A stretch of DNA of 64,000 nucleotides from Bacillota bacterium. Lineage in GTDB: Bacteria; Bacillota; Clostridia; Lachnospirales; Anaerotignaceae. The notes under the pieces were generated by a model that was given only the letters and a program-made list of their open reading frames with translations, searched no databases and was not told the origin of the DNA. The position numbers and the translations under genes are program-made. The DNA is taken from the NCBI GenBank assembly GCA_019422105.1, contig JAHZDZ010000009.1:62001-126000 (forward strand), given 5' to 3'. How positions within the stretch are numbered: position 1 is the first letter of the stretch; the number at the start of each line of letters is the position of its first letter. This document shows, piece after piece, positions 18,084 to 26,589 of this stretch.

Positions 18084-19277
18084 GTGCTTATGGATCTAAA
18101 AGATGAAATAAAACAGTTAGAGCCTGAAGTAATTCGACTTCGGCGCGATATTCATATGAATCCGGAATTGGGTACAAAAGAATTCAGAACTTCCCAGTTG
18201 GTGGAAAAGTACCTTCATGATCTGGGTATTGAATCAAAACGGATGTTTAAAACGGGTGTGGTGGGATTAATCGAAGGAGAGCATCCTGGAAAAACGATTC
18301 TGCTGCGCGCCGATATGGATGCGCTGCCTATTAAAGAGATGAATGAGGTTTCTTATAAGTCGCGCAATGAAGGAGTTATGCACGCTTGCGGGCATGATGC
18401 GCATACGGCAATGCTTCTTGCAGCGGCGAAGGTATTGGTTCATCATAGGGCTGAGCTATATGGAAGTGTTAAACTGGTATTTGAGCCCAACGAGGAAGAT
18501 TGCGGCGCGCATTTTATGGTAGAAGAAGGGGTTTTGGAGAATCCGAAAGTGGACGCGTCTTTTGCGATGCACGTCAATAATGCCATTGAAAGCGGAAAGA
18601 TTGGTCTTGCAGCGGGGCCTATGTTTGCGGAGACTGATAATTTTTACATTACATTGACGGGAAAAGGAGGCCATACCTCGGAGCCTCAGAAGTGTCAGGA
18701 CCCGATTATCTGCGCAGCGGCAATTATTCAGACAGCACAGATTTTACAAACACGAGAAATAAATCCTATGGATACCACTGTTCTTATGTTTGGCAGCGTT
18801 CACAGCGGAACTATCAATAACGTAGTTCCCGATTCGGCGGAATTAAGCGGAACAATTCGTTATTTATACGATGGAGGGGAAAACTCGGAACAGCAGCCCC
18901 AAAAACGATTGGAACGAATTGTCAAAAGCGTTGCCGATACCTATCAAGTGAAGGCGGAAATTCGTTTTGAGGTCAGCGCTTATCCGTTAAGCAATCAAGC
19001 TGATTTTGTGGATTTTATGAACGATAGGGTAGTGCCGGAGACGATAGGAGCGGGAAACACTGTGGCACTTACTACCATGGCAGGGGAAGATTTCTGTGAA
19101 TTTATGAATCGTAATCATATTCCCGGAGCAATGGCGTTTTTGGGAACCGGGAATGCGGAGATTAGAGCAACTTGCCCGCTGCATCACCCGGAATTTAAAA
19201 TTGACGAGAAAAGTTTGATTATTGGTGTGGAGCTTCATGTAAAAACCGCAATGGAGTTTTTAGCGCAGGAGAGATAA
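18084..19277 (+). CDS. M20 family (M20D) metallo-amidohydrolase
   Basis: 397 residues from the GTG at 18084, which directly follows the racemase stop; ATG at 18090 is an equal alternative. Motifs of the N-acyl-amino-acid/IAA-amidohydrolase group are clear: LLRADMDALPI, HACGHDAHTAM with the cysteine metal ligand, the glutamates of FEPNEED, the dimerisation-domain segment GKGGHTSEPQ, and AGEDFCEF near the end. Such enzymes remove acyl or aminoacyl groups from amino acids or cleave dipeptides. With a racemase before it and a carrier after it, a role in using N-acylated or D-amino acids is plausible. It is cytoplasmic, with no signal peptide. Confidence 0.9.
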   Translation: MLMDLKDEIKQLEPEVIRLRRDIHMNPELGTKEFRTSQLVEKYLHDLGIESKRMFKTGVVGLIEGEHPGKTILLRADMDALPIKEMNEVSYKSRNEGVMHACGHDAHTAMLLAAAKVLVHHRAELYGSVKLVFEPNEEDCGAHFMVEEGVLENPKVDASFAMHVNNAIESGKIGLAAGPMFAETDNFYITLTGKGGHTSEPQKCQDPIICAAAIIQTAQILQTREINPMDTTVLMFGSVHSGTINNVVPDSAELSGTIRYLYDGGENSEQQPQKRLERIVKSVADTYQVKAEIRFEVSAYPLSNQADFVDFMNDRVVPETIGAGNTVALTTMAGEDFCEFMNRNHIPGAMAFLGTGNAEIRATCPLHHPEFKIDEKSLIIGVELHVKTAMEFLAQER

Positions 19278-19304
19278 GGAAGGAAAAATAAAGGAGGGGA
19301 GCGC

Positions 19305-20438
19305 ATGGCAGAGGAAAAAAGTAAAGTTCGGCCGATGTTTGTGTTCAGTATGGTGGGCGGTATGATTGCCTATTACATTGGGGCGTCCACGGGAACAGGG
19401 CAAGAGTTTTTTCAGGTATATTCCACCCATGGAGTGATAGGAGCGGTCGGTGGTATTATTCAGCATATTCTGCTGGCAACTCTTGCTTTAGTGGTTATAT
19501 TAGTCTGTAAAAAATATAATATTGCCAATGCAAAAGAATGTTTTATATGGTTTTTAGGCAAGTATGTGGGAACTGCTATTTATTACTATACGATGGCTTT
19601 TGTGTTCTGTACGATGATTCAGCTTATTTCCGGAACAGGAAGCTTGCTTACACAGTATTATGGCTGGCCGTACTTTGTGGGAGCCGGTGTGCTTGCCGCT
19701 CTTTGTGTTATGTCAGTTCTGTTTGGTTTTAAGAAGGTAATCAATATTATCAGTAAAATAGCCCCCTTTATTTTAGTTATCATGGCCGTAACGTCTTTCA
19801 TCAGTTTGATTGATCCGGTAGACGGTCTGGAGGCGGGTTCTGCGCTGGCACTTTCTTCCGATCAGATTGTAAGAACACATTCCAACTGGGTAGGATCCAC
19901 TATGCTGCATCACACGTATCTAATCTTATTCGTTATTCCTTTTTATGTAAGCTGTTATATGATGGATACCAAAGCCAGCAAAAAGGAAACGGTATTGTGG
20001 GTTGTCATTTCATATTGTGTTTTAACTGCAATGGTTGTGCTTATGATATTGTCACACGTGGCAAATATGAGTGTTGCAATCGGAACAGCGGCGCCAAATC
20101 TTGCTATTGCCACGTTTCATGCACCGAAATTAGCGACGATTTTAGTATTTTTGATTGTTGCGGCGTCCTTTACCACAACTGCGCCGATTGCGGTAATAGC
20201 GGCTGAGTATTTTGCAGAATCAGGGTCGAAACGTTATAAAATCATTGGAACGGTGCTTGTACTGTTGGCATTCATCATCAGCTTTGCAGGTTCATATGCT
20301 CAGATTATCAATATATTGGTTTCTGTTTCTGGCCGTGTTGGTGTTGCTGTTTATATTTTCGCTATTCTCTACCGAATTTATAAAATGATGATATCTGCAA
20401 AAGGAGATACCGCTGCTGCAAAGGAAACGGAAAATTAG
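19305..20438 (+). CDS. YkvI-family membrane transporter (APC superfamily)
   Basis: 377 residues with about ten hydrophobic segments. The N-terminal pattern GGMIAYYIGASTGTGQEFFQ resembles the YkvI family, which is a distant branch of the amino acid-polyamine-cation carriers; no member of this branch that I know has an assigned substrate. It is 27 bases after the amidohydrolase, with AAAGGAGGGG before its ATG, so it belongs to the same operon and probably imports the substrate of the peptidases or exports a product. Confidence 0.8.
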   Translation: MAEEKSKVRPMFVFSMVGGMIAYYIGASTGTGQEFFQVYSTHGVIGAVGGIIQHILLATLALVVILVCKKYNIANAKECFIWFLGKYVGTAIYYYTMAFVFCTMIQLISGTGSLLTQYYGWPYFVGAGVLAALCVMSVLFGFKKVINIISKIAPFILVIMAVTSFISLIDPVDGLEAGSALALSSDQIVRTHSNWVGSTMLHHTYLILFVIPFYVSCYMMDTKASKKETVLWVVISYCVLTAMVVLMILSHVANMSVAIGTAAPNLAIATFHAPKLATILVFLIVAASFTTTAPIAVIAAEYFAESGSKRYKIIGTVLVLLAFIISFAGSYAQIINILVSVSGRVGVAVYIFAILYRIYKMMISAKGDTAAAKETEN

Positions 20439-20516
20439 AATATATTTGTAAAACTTTGAGGCACATACAAATAAATCTTAAAAATGATTGTAAACATGAG
20501 GAAAAGGAGGATCATT

Positions 20517-21686
20517 ATGAAAAGAGAAAGAATCAGTATTCCGCTGTCGGAATACAAAAGCAGAGTGGAGAAGGTTCAGTGCTTGCTGCAAGAAGCCGGC
20601 TGGAGCGGCATGGTTTTGAGTTCGGAAAGTAATATGCACTACTATTCCGGTTATCGCACTCATCTTCCATGGGGTACCTTTACCCGTCCGATGTTTTTGC
20701 TTCTGCCGGCGAAAGGCAAGCCCATTGTTTACACGCAAGGATTTGTTTCACCCGAGGCCGCTTTCAGAGCGCCGCATATGGAGCATAGAGGCTTTATGAG
20801 CATGCTGGGACCAACGGCAAAAGAGCTGTATGATTTGATGGAAGAAACAGGCATGACAAAAGGCATCGTTGGATTTGAAATCGGTCATGAACAGAGAATT
20901 AACTATCAGGTGGATACATATTTGGCGTTGACAAAAATGCTGGATAAGGTGGAAATTGCCGATGCGTCTAAAATTCTTTGGAAGCAGCGCCTGATTAAAT
21001 CGCCGCTGGAGATTGAATGCCATAGACGTGCCTGCGAAGCCACCAGCTATGTGTTTGACCATATTTTTGAAGAGATTGGCGAAGGCATGGACGAATATGA
21101 GATTACAAATATTGTTCGCCAATATATGCTGCAGGGAGGCGCCGACAAGGACGGTTTTGTTATCATTTGTTCCGGACCGGAGAATTACAACAGAACCAGC
21201 TCCGTCAATCAAAACCGCCGTCTGCAAAAGGGAGATATGCTTTGGCTGGATTTGGGATGCGAATACGAAGGATATTGGTCCGATTTCTGCCGCGCAGGGA
21301 TTGTCGGACCAATTGATGACGCGCGTAAACGCATGCAGGAGGATGTTTACAACGCTACAACGGAAGCGTCTCAAAAGATTGCGCCCGGTATAGCTATCAA
21401 AGAGCTGGCAAAAGCCTGCGGAGCGGGACTGGAAAAACGGGGATACGAAGTGGTTTATGACTTTGGACGTCTTGGCCATGGCATGGGTTTGGTGAGCACA
21501 GAGCCGCCGTCAGTTACGATTTTTGAAGAAGGAGAATTACAGCAGGGTATGATAATCAATATTGAACCAACCTTTATCACAAAAGACGGTGTATTCTGTT
21601 TGGAAGAAAATTATGCTGTGACGGAAGATGGCTTTGATTGTTTATCCGGCAGCAGCAGAGAGCTTCATTCCATTCAAACGTTATAA
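20517..21686 (+). CDS. M24 family Xaa-Pro aminopeptidase/creatinase-type enzyme
   Basis: 389 residues starting at the ATG at 20517 behind AAGGAGG. The N-terminal creatinase-like domain covers about 1-140. The C-terminal pita-bread domain has the dinuclear metal ligands: two aspartates in LWLDLGCEYEGYWSDF, histidine in GHGMGLVSTEPP, glutamate in IEPTF and glutamate in CLEENYAV. These enzymes cut Xaa-Pro dipeptides or related amide bonds such as creatine. It ends the MocR-linked operon, and a strong terminator follows at 21694. Confidence 0.9.
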   Translation: MKRERISIPLSEYKSRVEKVQCLLQEAGWSGMVLSSESNMHYYSGYRTHLPWGTFTRPMFLLLPAKGKPIVYTQGFVSPEAAFRAPHMEHRGFMSMLGPTAKELYDLMEETGMTKGIVGFEIGHEQRINYQVDTYLALTKMLDKVEIADASKILWKQRLIKSPLEIECHRRACEATSYVFDHIFEEIGEGMDEYEITNIVRQYMLQGGADKDGFVIICSGPENYNRTSSVNQNRRLQKGDMLWLDLGCEYEGYWSDFCRAGIVGPIDDARKRMQEDVYNATTEASQKIAPGIAIKELAKACGAGLEKRGYEVVYDFGRLGHGMGLVSTEPPSVTIFEEGELQQGMIINIEPTFITKDGVFCLEENYAVTEDGFDCLSGSSRELHSIQTL

Positions 21687-21693
21687 TGAAATA

Positions 21694-21731
21694 AAAAGTT
21701 TAGGCCGGTGTATACCAGCCTAAACTTTTTT
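21694..21731 (+). terminator. Rho-independent terminator of the racemase-peptidase operon
   Basis: AAAAGTTTAGGC pairs with GCCTAAACTTTT, with a 12-base loop that itself contains GGTGTATACC, followed by T residues. It starts eight bases after the M24 stop. Confidence 0.9.
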
Positions 21732-21850
21732 GTATACCAAAAAATAAACTGCGGCTAAGCCAGAGTGTTCCGAAAAGCTTTAGGCAGAAGAAAAGAACCT
21801 TCTTCGGCAAAATGAAAAGGTTTGCCGAGTACACTAAAAACCAAAGGAGG

Positions 21851-22251
21851 TTAATTACACCAAAATACAGAAGAAAAGCAGCATACGGTAAAACAAGAGA
21901 GGATATAGGAAAAATATTAAGAATGCTAAGTGACAGAGAAAAGGGATAGAAATCATAGCGGCGCAGGTGTGCTCAGACCATATACATATATTAATAAGAA
22001 TACCGTCGCAATATAGTGAGTCAGAGATAATGGGATATCCAAAAGAAAAAAGTTCTTTAATGATATTTGGAGACATACAAATCTAAAATACAAGTATGAA
22101 AAAATCGGCATTTCTGTTGCAGAGGATACTATGTGGATACAGTGGGGAAAAATAAAAGAATATATAAAACCAGTTGAGAGAAGATATAGAATATAAGCAA
22201 ATGAGCCTAAAGGAGAATATAGACCCATTTACGGGGGAGCTGATAAAATGA
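21851..22251 (+). pseudogene. Degraded IS200/IS605-family tnpA transposase
   Basis: Reading across frames recovers the Y1 HUH transposase almost end to end: TPKYRRKAAYGKTREDIGKI from 21857, then after a one-base shift near 21947 the H-I-H metal motif in SDHIHILIRIPSQYS and MGYPKEKSSLMIF, then after a second shift near 22090 NRHFCCRGYYVDTVGKNK with the catalytic tyrosine region, then a third shift to QMSLKENIDPFTGELIK ending at a TGA. The usual N-terminal 15-20 residues are missing or altered. At least three frameshifts and in-frame stops show that it is inactive. Family assignment is from memory of IS200-type TnpA. Confidence 0.85.
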
Positions 22252-22258
22252 GGAAATT

Positions 22259-22316
22259 AAAAAGGCTCTTTAGAGCGAAAGAGCCTTTTTTGAGGGTAAC
22301 CGCGGCTTATGGCCGC
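22259..22316 (+). mobile_element. Hairpins at the right side of the IS200 remnant
   Basis: AAAGGCTCTTT/AAAGAGCCTTT with a six-base loop (22261-22288) plus T residues starts ten bases after the tnpA stop. A second hairpin, GCGGC/GCCGC, follows at 22302-22316. IS200/IS605 elements end in subterminal hairpins, so these may be the right end; the first also works as a terminator. The rest of the gap up to the promoter at 22445 holds nothing recognisable. Confidence 0.5.
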
Positions 22317-22444
22317 TGAGCAAACTACCGGCTGAAATGGTGGTAATGATTTCATAGCTTTTATTTGTGGAGTATGTCAAAACTTGTGTTTTCCAAACGT
22401 GCTTTGCCCTTTCGGAAGTGAGAAAAGCTATATATAAGTCTGAA

Positions 22445-22472
22445 TAGACAAAGATGTTTTGGATACTATAAT
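22445..22472 (+). promoter_or_regulatory. Promoter of the YeeE/YedE gene pair
   Basis: TAGACA, a 16-base spacer and a perfect TATAAT lie 68 bases before the ATG at 22540. The palindrome ACTATAGT lies just downstream of the -10 box. Confidence 0.65.
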
Positions 22473-22539
22473 TACACTATAGTTTTAGTGAAGAATCCTG
22501 GTGTTAGGAAGGGTTGAAATAAGAAAAACGGAGGTTTCT

Positions 22540-23118
22540 ATGATGATGCAATTATGGGTAAAAAAAGCGCTTGCTTTAGGTGCTGTCTTTTTTCTGGCTG
22601 TCCTACTTGTAAAGCCCATAGGCGTTTCCACTCAATTTTCAGTGCTATCCGGCATATTCCATAGTGCCTTGGATGAAAATGTGATTGTGGAAAATGTTCA
22701 GCGAGATACGGGATATGAAAGTACCAATGCATACTACGATAAAGGTGATGGCAAATTGGCGAAAGCGATTAAAAATCCATGGAATTACGATTTTGTATTT
22801 GTATTGGCAATTCCCATTGGAGCTTATGCAGCCTATGCTGCAAACGATAAAAGGCGCCGCCTCCAGATGAGCGATGTAGGCCAGATACCGGATGAGCCTG
22901 CATCAAAACAAAGCTTTTGGAGACGTTATCTGCCCTCTTTTCTGGGCGGATTCATTATACTGTTTGGCGCGCGTATGGCCGACGGCTGCACAAGCGGTCA
23001 TATGATGAGCGGTATGATGCAGGGAAGCGTCAGCGGATATATATTTGCGGCAGCAGCTTTTCTGATTGCGATTCCTGTTGCAATAATTACCGGCAAAACA
23101 GTGAAAGGTGGAAAGTAA
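22540..23118 (+). CDS. YeeE/YedE family sulfur transporter, N-terminal half-protein
   Basis: 192 residues from the ATG behind ACGGAGG. Four hydrophobic segments are visible. The conserved cysteine motif GARMADGCTSGHMMSG is the YeeE/YedE (PmpA/PmpB-type) signature. Family members import thiosulfate or related sulfur species, passing the sulfur along cysteines inside the membrane. The family occurs either as one long protein or as two half-proteins; here the second half follows with a one-base gap, so the pair should form the transporter. A hydrophilic insert at about 40-85 lies between the first two helices. Confidence 0.87.
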   Translation: MMMQLWVKKALALGAVFFLAVLLVKPIGVSTQFSVLSGIFHSALDENVIVENVQRDTGYESTNAYYDKGDGKLAKAIKNPWNYDFVFVLAIPIGAYAAYAANDKRRRLQMSDVGQIPDEPASKQSFWRRYLPSFLGGFIILFGARMADGCTSGHMMSGMMQGSVSGYIFAAAAFLIAIPVAIITGKTVKGGK

Positions 23119-23119
23119 T

Positions 23120-23671
23120 ATGGAAATTGTACTGGCGGTTATATTGGGGTTTCTCTTTGGATTTGCGCTCTATTGGGTTGGAGCATCATCGCCTAAAAAA
23201 CTGATTGCCATGTTGAGGCTTCAAGACCTTTCCATAATGAAAATCATTGTGTTTGCCATTGGATTTGCCAATATCCTTCTTTCCGTATGCAGTATGCTGG
23301 GGATTTTCAATACGGCACATCTGAGTGTCAAGGCAACTAATTTAGGTGTCGTGGCAGGCGGACTCTTATTCGGTATTGGCTTTGGAACGGTGGGAACTTG
23401 CCCGGGCACCTGTGTGGCAGCATCGGCAAGCGGCGGCTATAAGAAGGCTATCAGCGCTGTTTTCGGCGGATTATTCGGCGCCTGGGTTTTTTCTGTAACA
23501 TATGCATTTTGGAAAAGTATTGGATTATTCAGCACTATGGACTGGGGTAAGATTACACTGTTCCGTATTTCTGACAAGTACCCGTCTGTGTTTTCTATAG
23601 GATATTCGGGTTTATTGTTTGTGGGTGTTTTGCTTGTAGCAGCCGCATTTTTACTGCCGGAGGAATTTTAA
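23120..23671 (+). CDS. YeeE/YedE family sulfur transporter, C-terminal half-protein
   Basis: 183 residues and five hydrophobic segments. The motif GIGFGTVGTCPGTCVAASAS supplies the second pair of conserved cysteines. The ATG at 23120 follows the previous stop by one base, with GAAAGGTGG upstream, so translation is coupled. No sulfurtransferase, TusA or rhodanese gene is adjacent, which many YeeE operons have; the sulfur acceptor is therefore unknown. Confidence 0.87.
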   Translation: MEIVLAVILGFLFGFALYWVGASSPKKLIAMLRLQDLSIMKIIVFAIGFANILLSVCSMLGIFNTAHLSVKATNLGVVAGGLLFGIGFGTVGTCPGTCVAASASGGYKKAISAVFGGLFGAWVFSVTYAFWKSIGLFSTMDWGKITLFRISDKYPSVFSIGYSGLLFVGVLLVAAAFLLPEEF

Positions 23672-23838
23672 AATTTTAAAAATGCATTTCTTCCCTGGCA
23701 TCAATACCGTTTTGCTTTAATAAAATATATCGCTTGCAGGGAATGCAGATACTCAAAAACGATTTAAAAGTAAGGCTATATTATCAATACCACAATAGAA
23801 AATACAGTTGAAACCTCTATAAAAATATGAGCATGAAA

Positions 23839-23864
23839 GCAGCCGGTACCGGCTGCCTTTTTTT
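23839..23864 (+). terminator. Palindromic terminator after the YeeE pair
   Basis: GCAGCCGGTACCGGCTGC is an 18-base perfect palindrome followed by seven T. It lies 168 bases after the second YeeE gene. Confidence 0.8.
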
Positions 23865-24179
23865 CGGCAAGCGGCAGATTTAAAGAAGAGATTTATTTAC
23901 GATTGGCAAACATAAAAGTGTATTTTAAAGCTGACAGCAGGCTATGCAGAATATGGCTCGTGTGATATAATAACAACAAATTTTCAGCGCAGAACCTTGC
24001 AACCTGTGGTTGTTCAGCATATTTGCTAAGCGAATGACCGTTATGCCGCCAGCCTTTATAAGAAGACTTGTACAGGGAGATTCCTTTTTCTGTTTTTATA
24101 CTGCCTGCAACAAGCGGAGAAGGGCCGAAAAGAAGTTTTTTTGAAAAGAGTGAAAAGACCGCGTAAAACTTCGTTTTAC

Positions 24180-24208
24180 GAGACACACAGCGACATTTAT
24201 GGTATAAT
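24180..24208 (+). promoter_or_regulatory. Promoter upstream of the MBL-fold gene
   Basis: GAGACA, a 17-base spacer and TATAAT with an extended TGG just before it. The 8-bp hairpin or operator CGTAAAAC/GTTTTACG abuts the -35 box. Confidence 0.6.
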
Positions 24209-24221
24209 AGCGAAATCAAAG

Positions 24222-24259
24222 CAGCCGCAGCCGGCAAAATGCTGCCCGCTGTTTTTTTT
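24222..24259 (+). terminator. Leader terminator or attenuator
   Basis: CAGC-C-GCAGC pairs with GCTGC-CC-GCTG and is followed by eight T. It starts about 14 bases after the -10 box at 24203, so transcripts would stop after roughly 45 nt unless they read through to the MBL-fold gene at 24409. Confidence 0.6.
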
Positions 24260-24408
24260 AAACGGGGAAGAGGCTTGCCAGGCGGGAATTATCCTGCCAT
24301 GCCCGTTAAAAATAAATTTCTGCCGATTGTTTTTACGGTGACTATGGTGAACCAACGGGAGCTGCCAAGATAAATACAGTGATGAATCAGAATTTAAGAG
24401 GAGGAAGT

Positions 24409-25374
24409 ATGTTAAAAAAAGTAGCGGAAAACATTTACCAAAAGGTAGTACCATTACCAAATAACCCACTGCGGGAAATTAATGCGTATATTATCAGGGG
24501 AGAAAAAAATCTTTTAATTGACACAGGCTTTAACAGGCCGGAGTGTGAGGAAGCGTTAAGGAGTGCGTTTTCAGAGCTTGGCATTGATTCCACGGATCTG
24601 TTTATCACACACCTGCACTCAGACCACTGCGGTCTTGTCCCAAAATTCGCAGCAAAGTCCAGCACTATTTATTCCGGTGAAACAGACGGGGAGCTGATAA
24701 ATTTTGAGGCGGGAAATCTTTACTGGAGAATGCTGGATGATTTATTTATAAAGTATGGATTTCCAAAAGCAACTTTCGGCAGAAACACCGATATTCATCC
24801 GGGCAGAAAATACTGCCATGAGGAGAGGATTAATTTTACATATGTAAAGGAAGGCGACGTATTGAAATACGGCGGTTATGAGCTGGAGGTTATTGCCACA
24901 CCGGGCCATACGCCGGGGCATATGTGCTTATATGATGCGAAGAAGAAAATTTTGTTTGGCGGGGATCACATATTGGGCACGATTACGCCGAATATCTGTA
25001 TAGAGCTGAGCGCAGAAAATCCTTTGCAGGATTATCTTAACAGTCTTGCTAAAGTGGAAAAACTGGATGTCGATTTATTATTGACAGCTCATGGAACTCC
25101 CATAGAGGATATGTACGCGAGGATTCGGGAATTGTATCAGCACCACAAGGAAAGATTAGCGGAAGCAATGTATATACTGGGGGATGAATGGAAAACAGGA
25201 TACATGGTCGCCAGGGATATGACATGGGAAATTGACTGCAAAAACTGGAGTGAATTTCCGGCGCCCCAAAAATGGTTTGCAACGGGGGAGGCTATTTCCC
25301 ATTTGCAGTATCTGTATTTTTCGGGAAAGGTTTCCCGCGAGGAAAAGGGCGGAATATACTACTACAAAAAATAG
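24409..25374 (+). CDS. Metallo-beta-lactamase-fold hydrolase
   Basis: 321 residues from the ATG behind GAGGAGG. The metal motif is HLHSDH (H68, H70, D72, H73), followed by the histidine in ATPGHTPGHM and the aspartate in GGDHIL, and a late histidine in TAHGTP. This is the glyoxalase II/RNase Z-like broad family of hydrolases. The C-terminal 90 residues form a helical region typical of the larger clostridial members. Substrate cannot be assigned; no neighbour points to one. It is probably transcribed alone. Confidence 0.87.
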   Translation: MLKKVAENIYQKVVPLPNNPLREINAYIIRGEKNLLIDTGFNRPECEEALRSAFSELGIDSTDLFITHLHSDHCGLVPKFAAKSSTIYSGETDGELINFEAGNLYWRMLDDLFIKYGFPKATFGRNTDIHPGRKYCHEERINFTYVKEGDVLKYGGYELEVIATPGHTPGHMCLYDAKKKILFGGDHILGTITPNICIELSAENPLQDYLNSLAKVEKLDVDLLLTAHGTPIEDMYARIRELYQHHKERLAEAMYILGDEWKTGYMVARDMTWEIDCKNWSEFPAPQKWFATGEAISHLQYLYFSGKVSREEKGGIYYYKK

Positions 25375-25588
25375 CCGCAGGGCGGCTTAGTTTAACGGGT
25401 AGAACGGTTATAGTTCAATCCGTTTCCTTAATATCATTTTTCATTGATTATAACTTCCGAAGTGTGGAGACAAAGGTTGGTGCTACGTAGAAATGAAGCA
25501 CTTGTTTTTGGAATGCGTTTTTTCCTCATCAGCTTTTTTGTTTTCACACTTAACAGAGAAAAAATTTAAAACAGGTTAGGTGAGCAGT

Positions 25589-26305
25589 ATGGCAGGAAGA
25601 GTTTTTATCACGGGGGATAAACACGGGACGTTTATCCCGTTATTTGGATTAGCTGAAAAAGTGGAGCTGAGAGACACGGATGTTTTAATGATAGCCGGTG
25701 ACGCGGGTTATGTCTGGGCGGACGATTATTGCTATAACATTGAAAGTCTGGAGCAGATTTTCCCCGGAACCATTGCCTTTATAGATGGCAACCATGAGAA
25801 TCATGCGCTGTTAAATAATTTGGATATCAGCCGATGGAACGGCGGCAGGGTTCATCAGGTAGGGGAGAGGGTATATCACCTGATGCGGGGTGAGATGTAC
25901 TCTATTTATGACAATAATTTTTTTACCTTTGGCGGGGCCAGTTCTATTGACAAGGACAGAAGGGAAGAGGGCGTCAGCTGGTGGAAGGAGGAGGAACCTA
26001 CGCCTGAAGAGCTGGAGTACGGCAGAGAACAGCTAATCCACCATTCTGATGAAATTGATTATATTATTACCCATGAGACGCCTTTATTTGCCAGGGCGCA
26101 TATATCCCGACCAAAACCGATTGAAGATGGATACCATCTTCCGGCACAGCTTGACGACTGGTATAAAATAATATCAAAGGCGCCAAGGCTAAAGAAGTGG
26201 TATTTCGGGCATATGCATGCGGATCAGCTGATAACGCCTCAACTGCGCGCGGTACATAATGATATTCTTCTGCTTGGAGAGGAGAAGCCAATTCGTTGGG
26301 CATAA
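25589..26305 (+). CDS. Calcineurin-like metallophosphoesterase
   Basis: 238 residues from the ATG at 25589, after TTAGGTG; a GTG at 25580 is in frame. Dinuclear metal motifs are present in order: GDKHG, GDAGY, GNHEN, a histidine in THETP and GHMHAD. The first motif has D-x-H intact. The family hydrolyses phosphodiesters or phosphomonoesters; this size and order resemble bacterial serine/threonine-phosphatase-like or nucleotide phosphoesterases, but the substrate is unknown. A terminator follows 48 bases after the stop. Confidence 0.85.
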   Translation: MAGRVFITGDKHGTFIPLFGLAEKVELRDTDVLMIAGDAGYVWADDYCYNIESLEQIFPGTIAFIDGNHENHALLNNLDISRWNGGRVHQVGERVYHLMRGEMYSIYDNNFFTFGGASSIDKDRREEGVSWWKEEEPTPEELEYGREQLIHHSDEIDYIITHETPLFARAHISRPKPIEDGYHLPAQLDDWYKIISKAPRLKKWYFGHMHADQLITPQLRAVHNDILLLGEEKPIRWA

Positions 26306-26352
26306 TATGGGAATGGCCGTGCAGTAAAAAAAAGAATTGCTGCATGTGAAAG

Positions 26353-26385
26353 ACAGTGTGAAAGAAATATTCACACTGTTTTTTT
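26353..26385 (+). terminator. Terminator of the metallophosphoesterase gene
   Basis: ACAGTGTGAA pairs with TTCACACTGT across a seven-base loop and is followed by a run of T. Confidence 0.85.
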
Positions 26386-26528
26386 ATGGTGAAAAATCAG
26401 TCAATGATCGGTTATCGTCAGTGGAGCCGGATATTGCTATGTGTAAATTTTTTTCTGCAAAGCCTATTGCATTGCCCTATATTTTATAAATTATGGATTT
26501 GCCCGCTGAGAGGAGAAAGACGGACAAC

Positions 26529-26589
26529 GGAACCAAACCACAAAAAAACAGCCGTAAAACGGCTGTTTTATTTTTGCGGTTTGGTTTCC
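26529..26589. terminator. Long inverted repeat overlapping the 3' end of the IclR gene
   Basis: The core ACAGCCGT-AAA-ACGGCTGT (26548-26566) sits inside a longer stem in which GGAACCAAACC on the left faces GGTTTGGTTTCC on the right. A/T runs on both sides let it work as a terminator in both directions. The TAA of the IclR gene (26570-26568) lies inside the right arm, so the last residues of that protein are encoded by the repeat. Confidence 0.7.

Larger units (their letters stand above)
23672..24408. other. Gene-less stretch with a terminator, a promoter and a leader terminator
   Basis: 740 bases without a gene. From left to right: a perfect palindromic terminator (23839-23864), an unassigned stretch, an 8-bp hairpin CGTAAAAC/GTTTTACG (24162-24180), a promoter with extended -10 (24180-24208), and a terminator hairpin only a few bases after the expected transcription start (24222-24259), all before the MBL-fold gene. 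Confidence 0.55.

Noticed and set aside
20748..21479. 243-codon minus-strand ORF
   Set aside because: Antisense shadow of the M24 peptidase gene.
25378..25425. tRNA-like segment (GGCGGCT TA GTTT..GGTAGAAC and GGTT.TAGTTCAATCC)
   Set aside because: D-arm-like and T-arm-like pieces are adjacent with no anticodon arm or closing acceptor stem.
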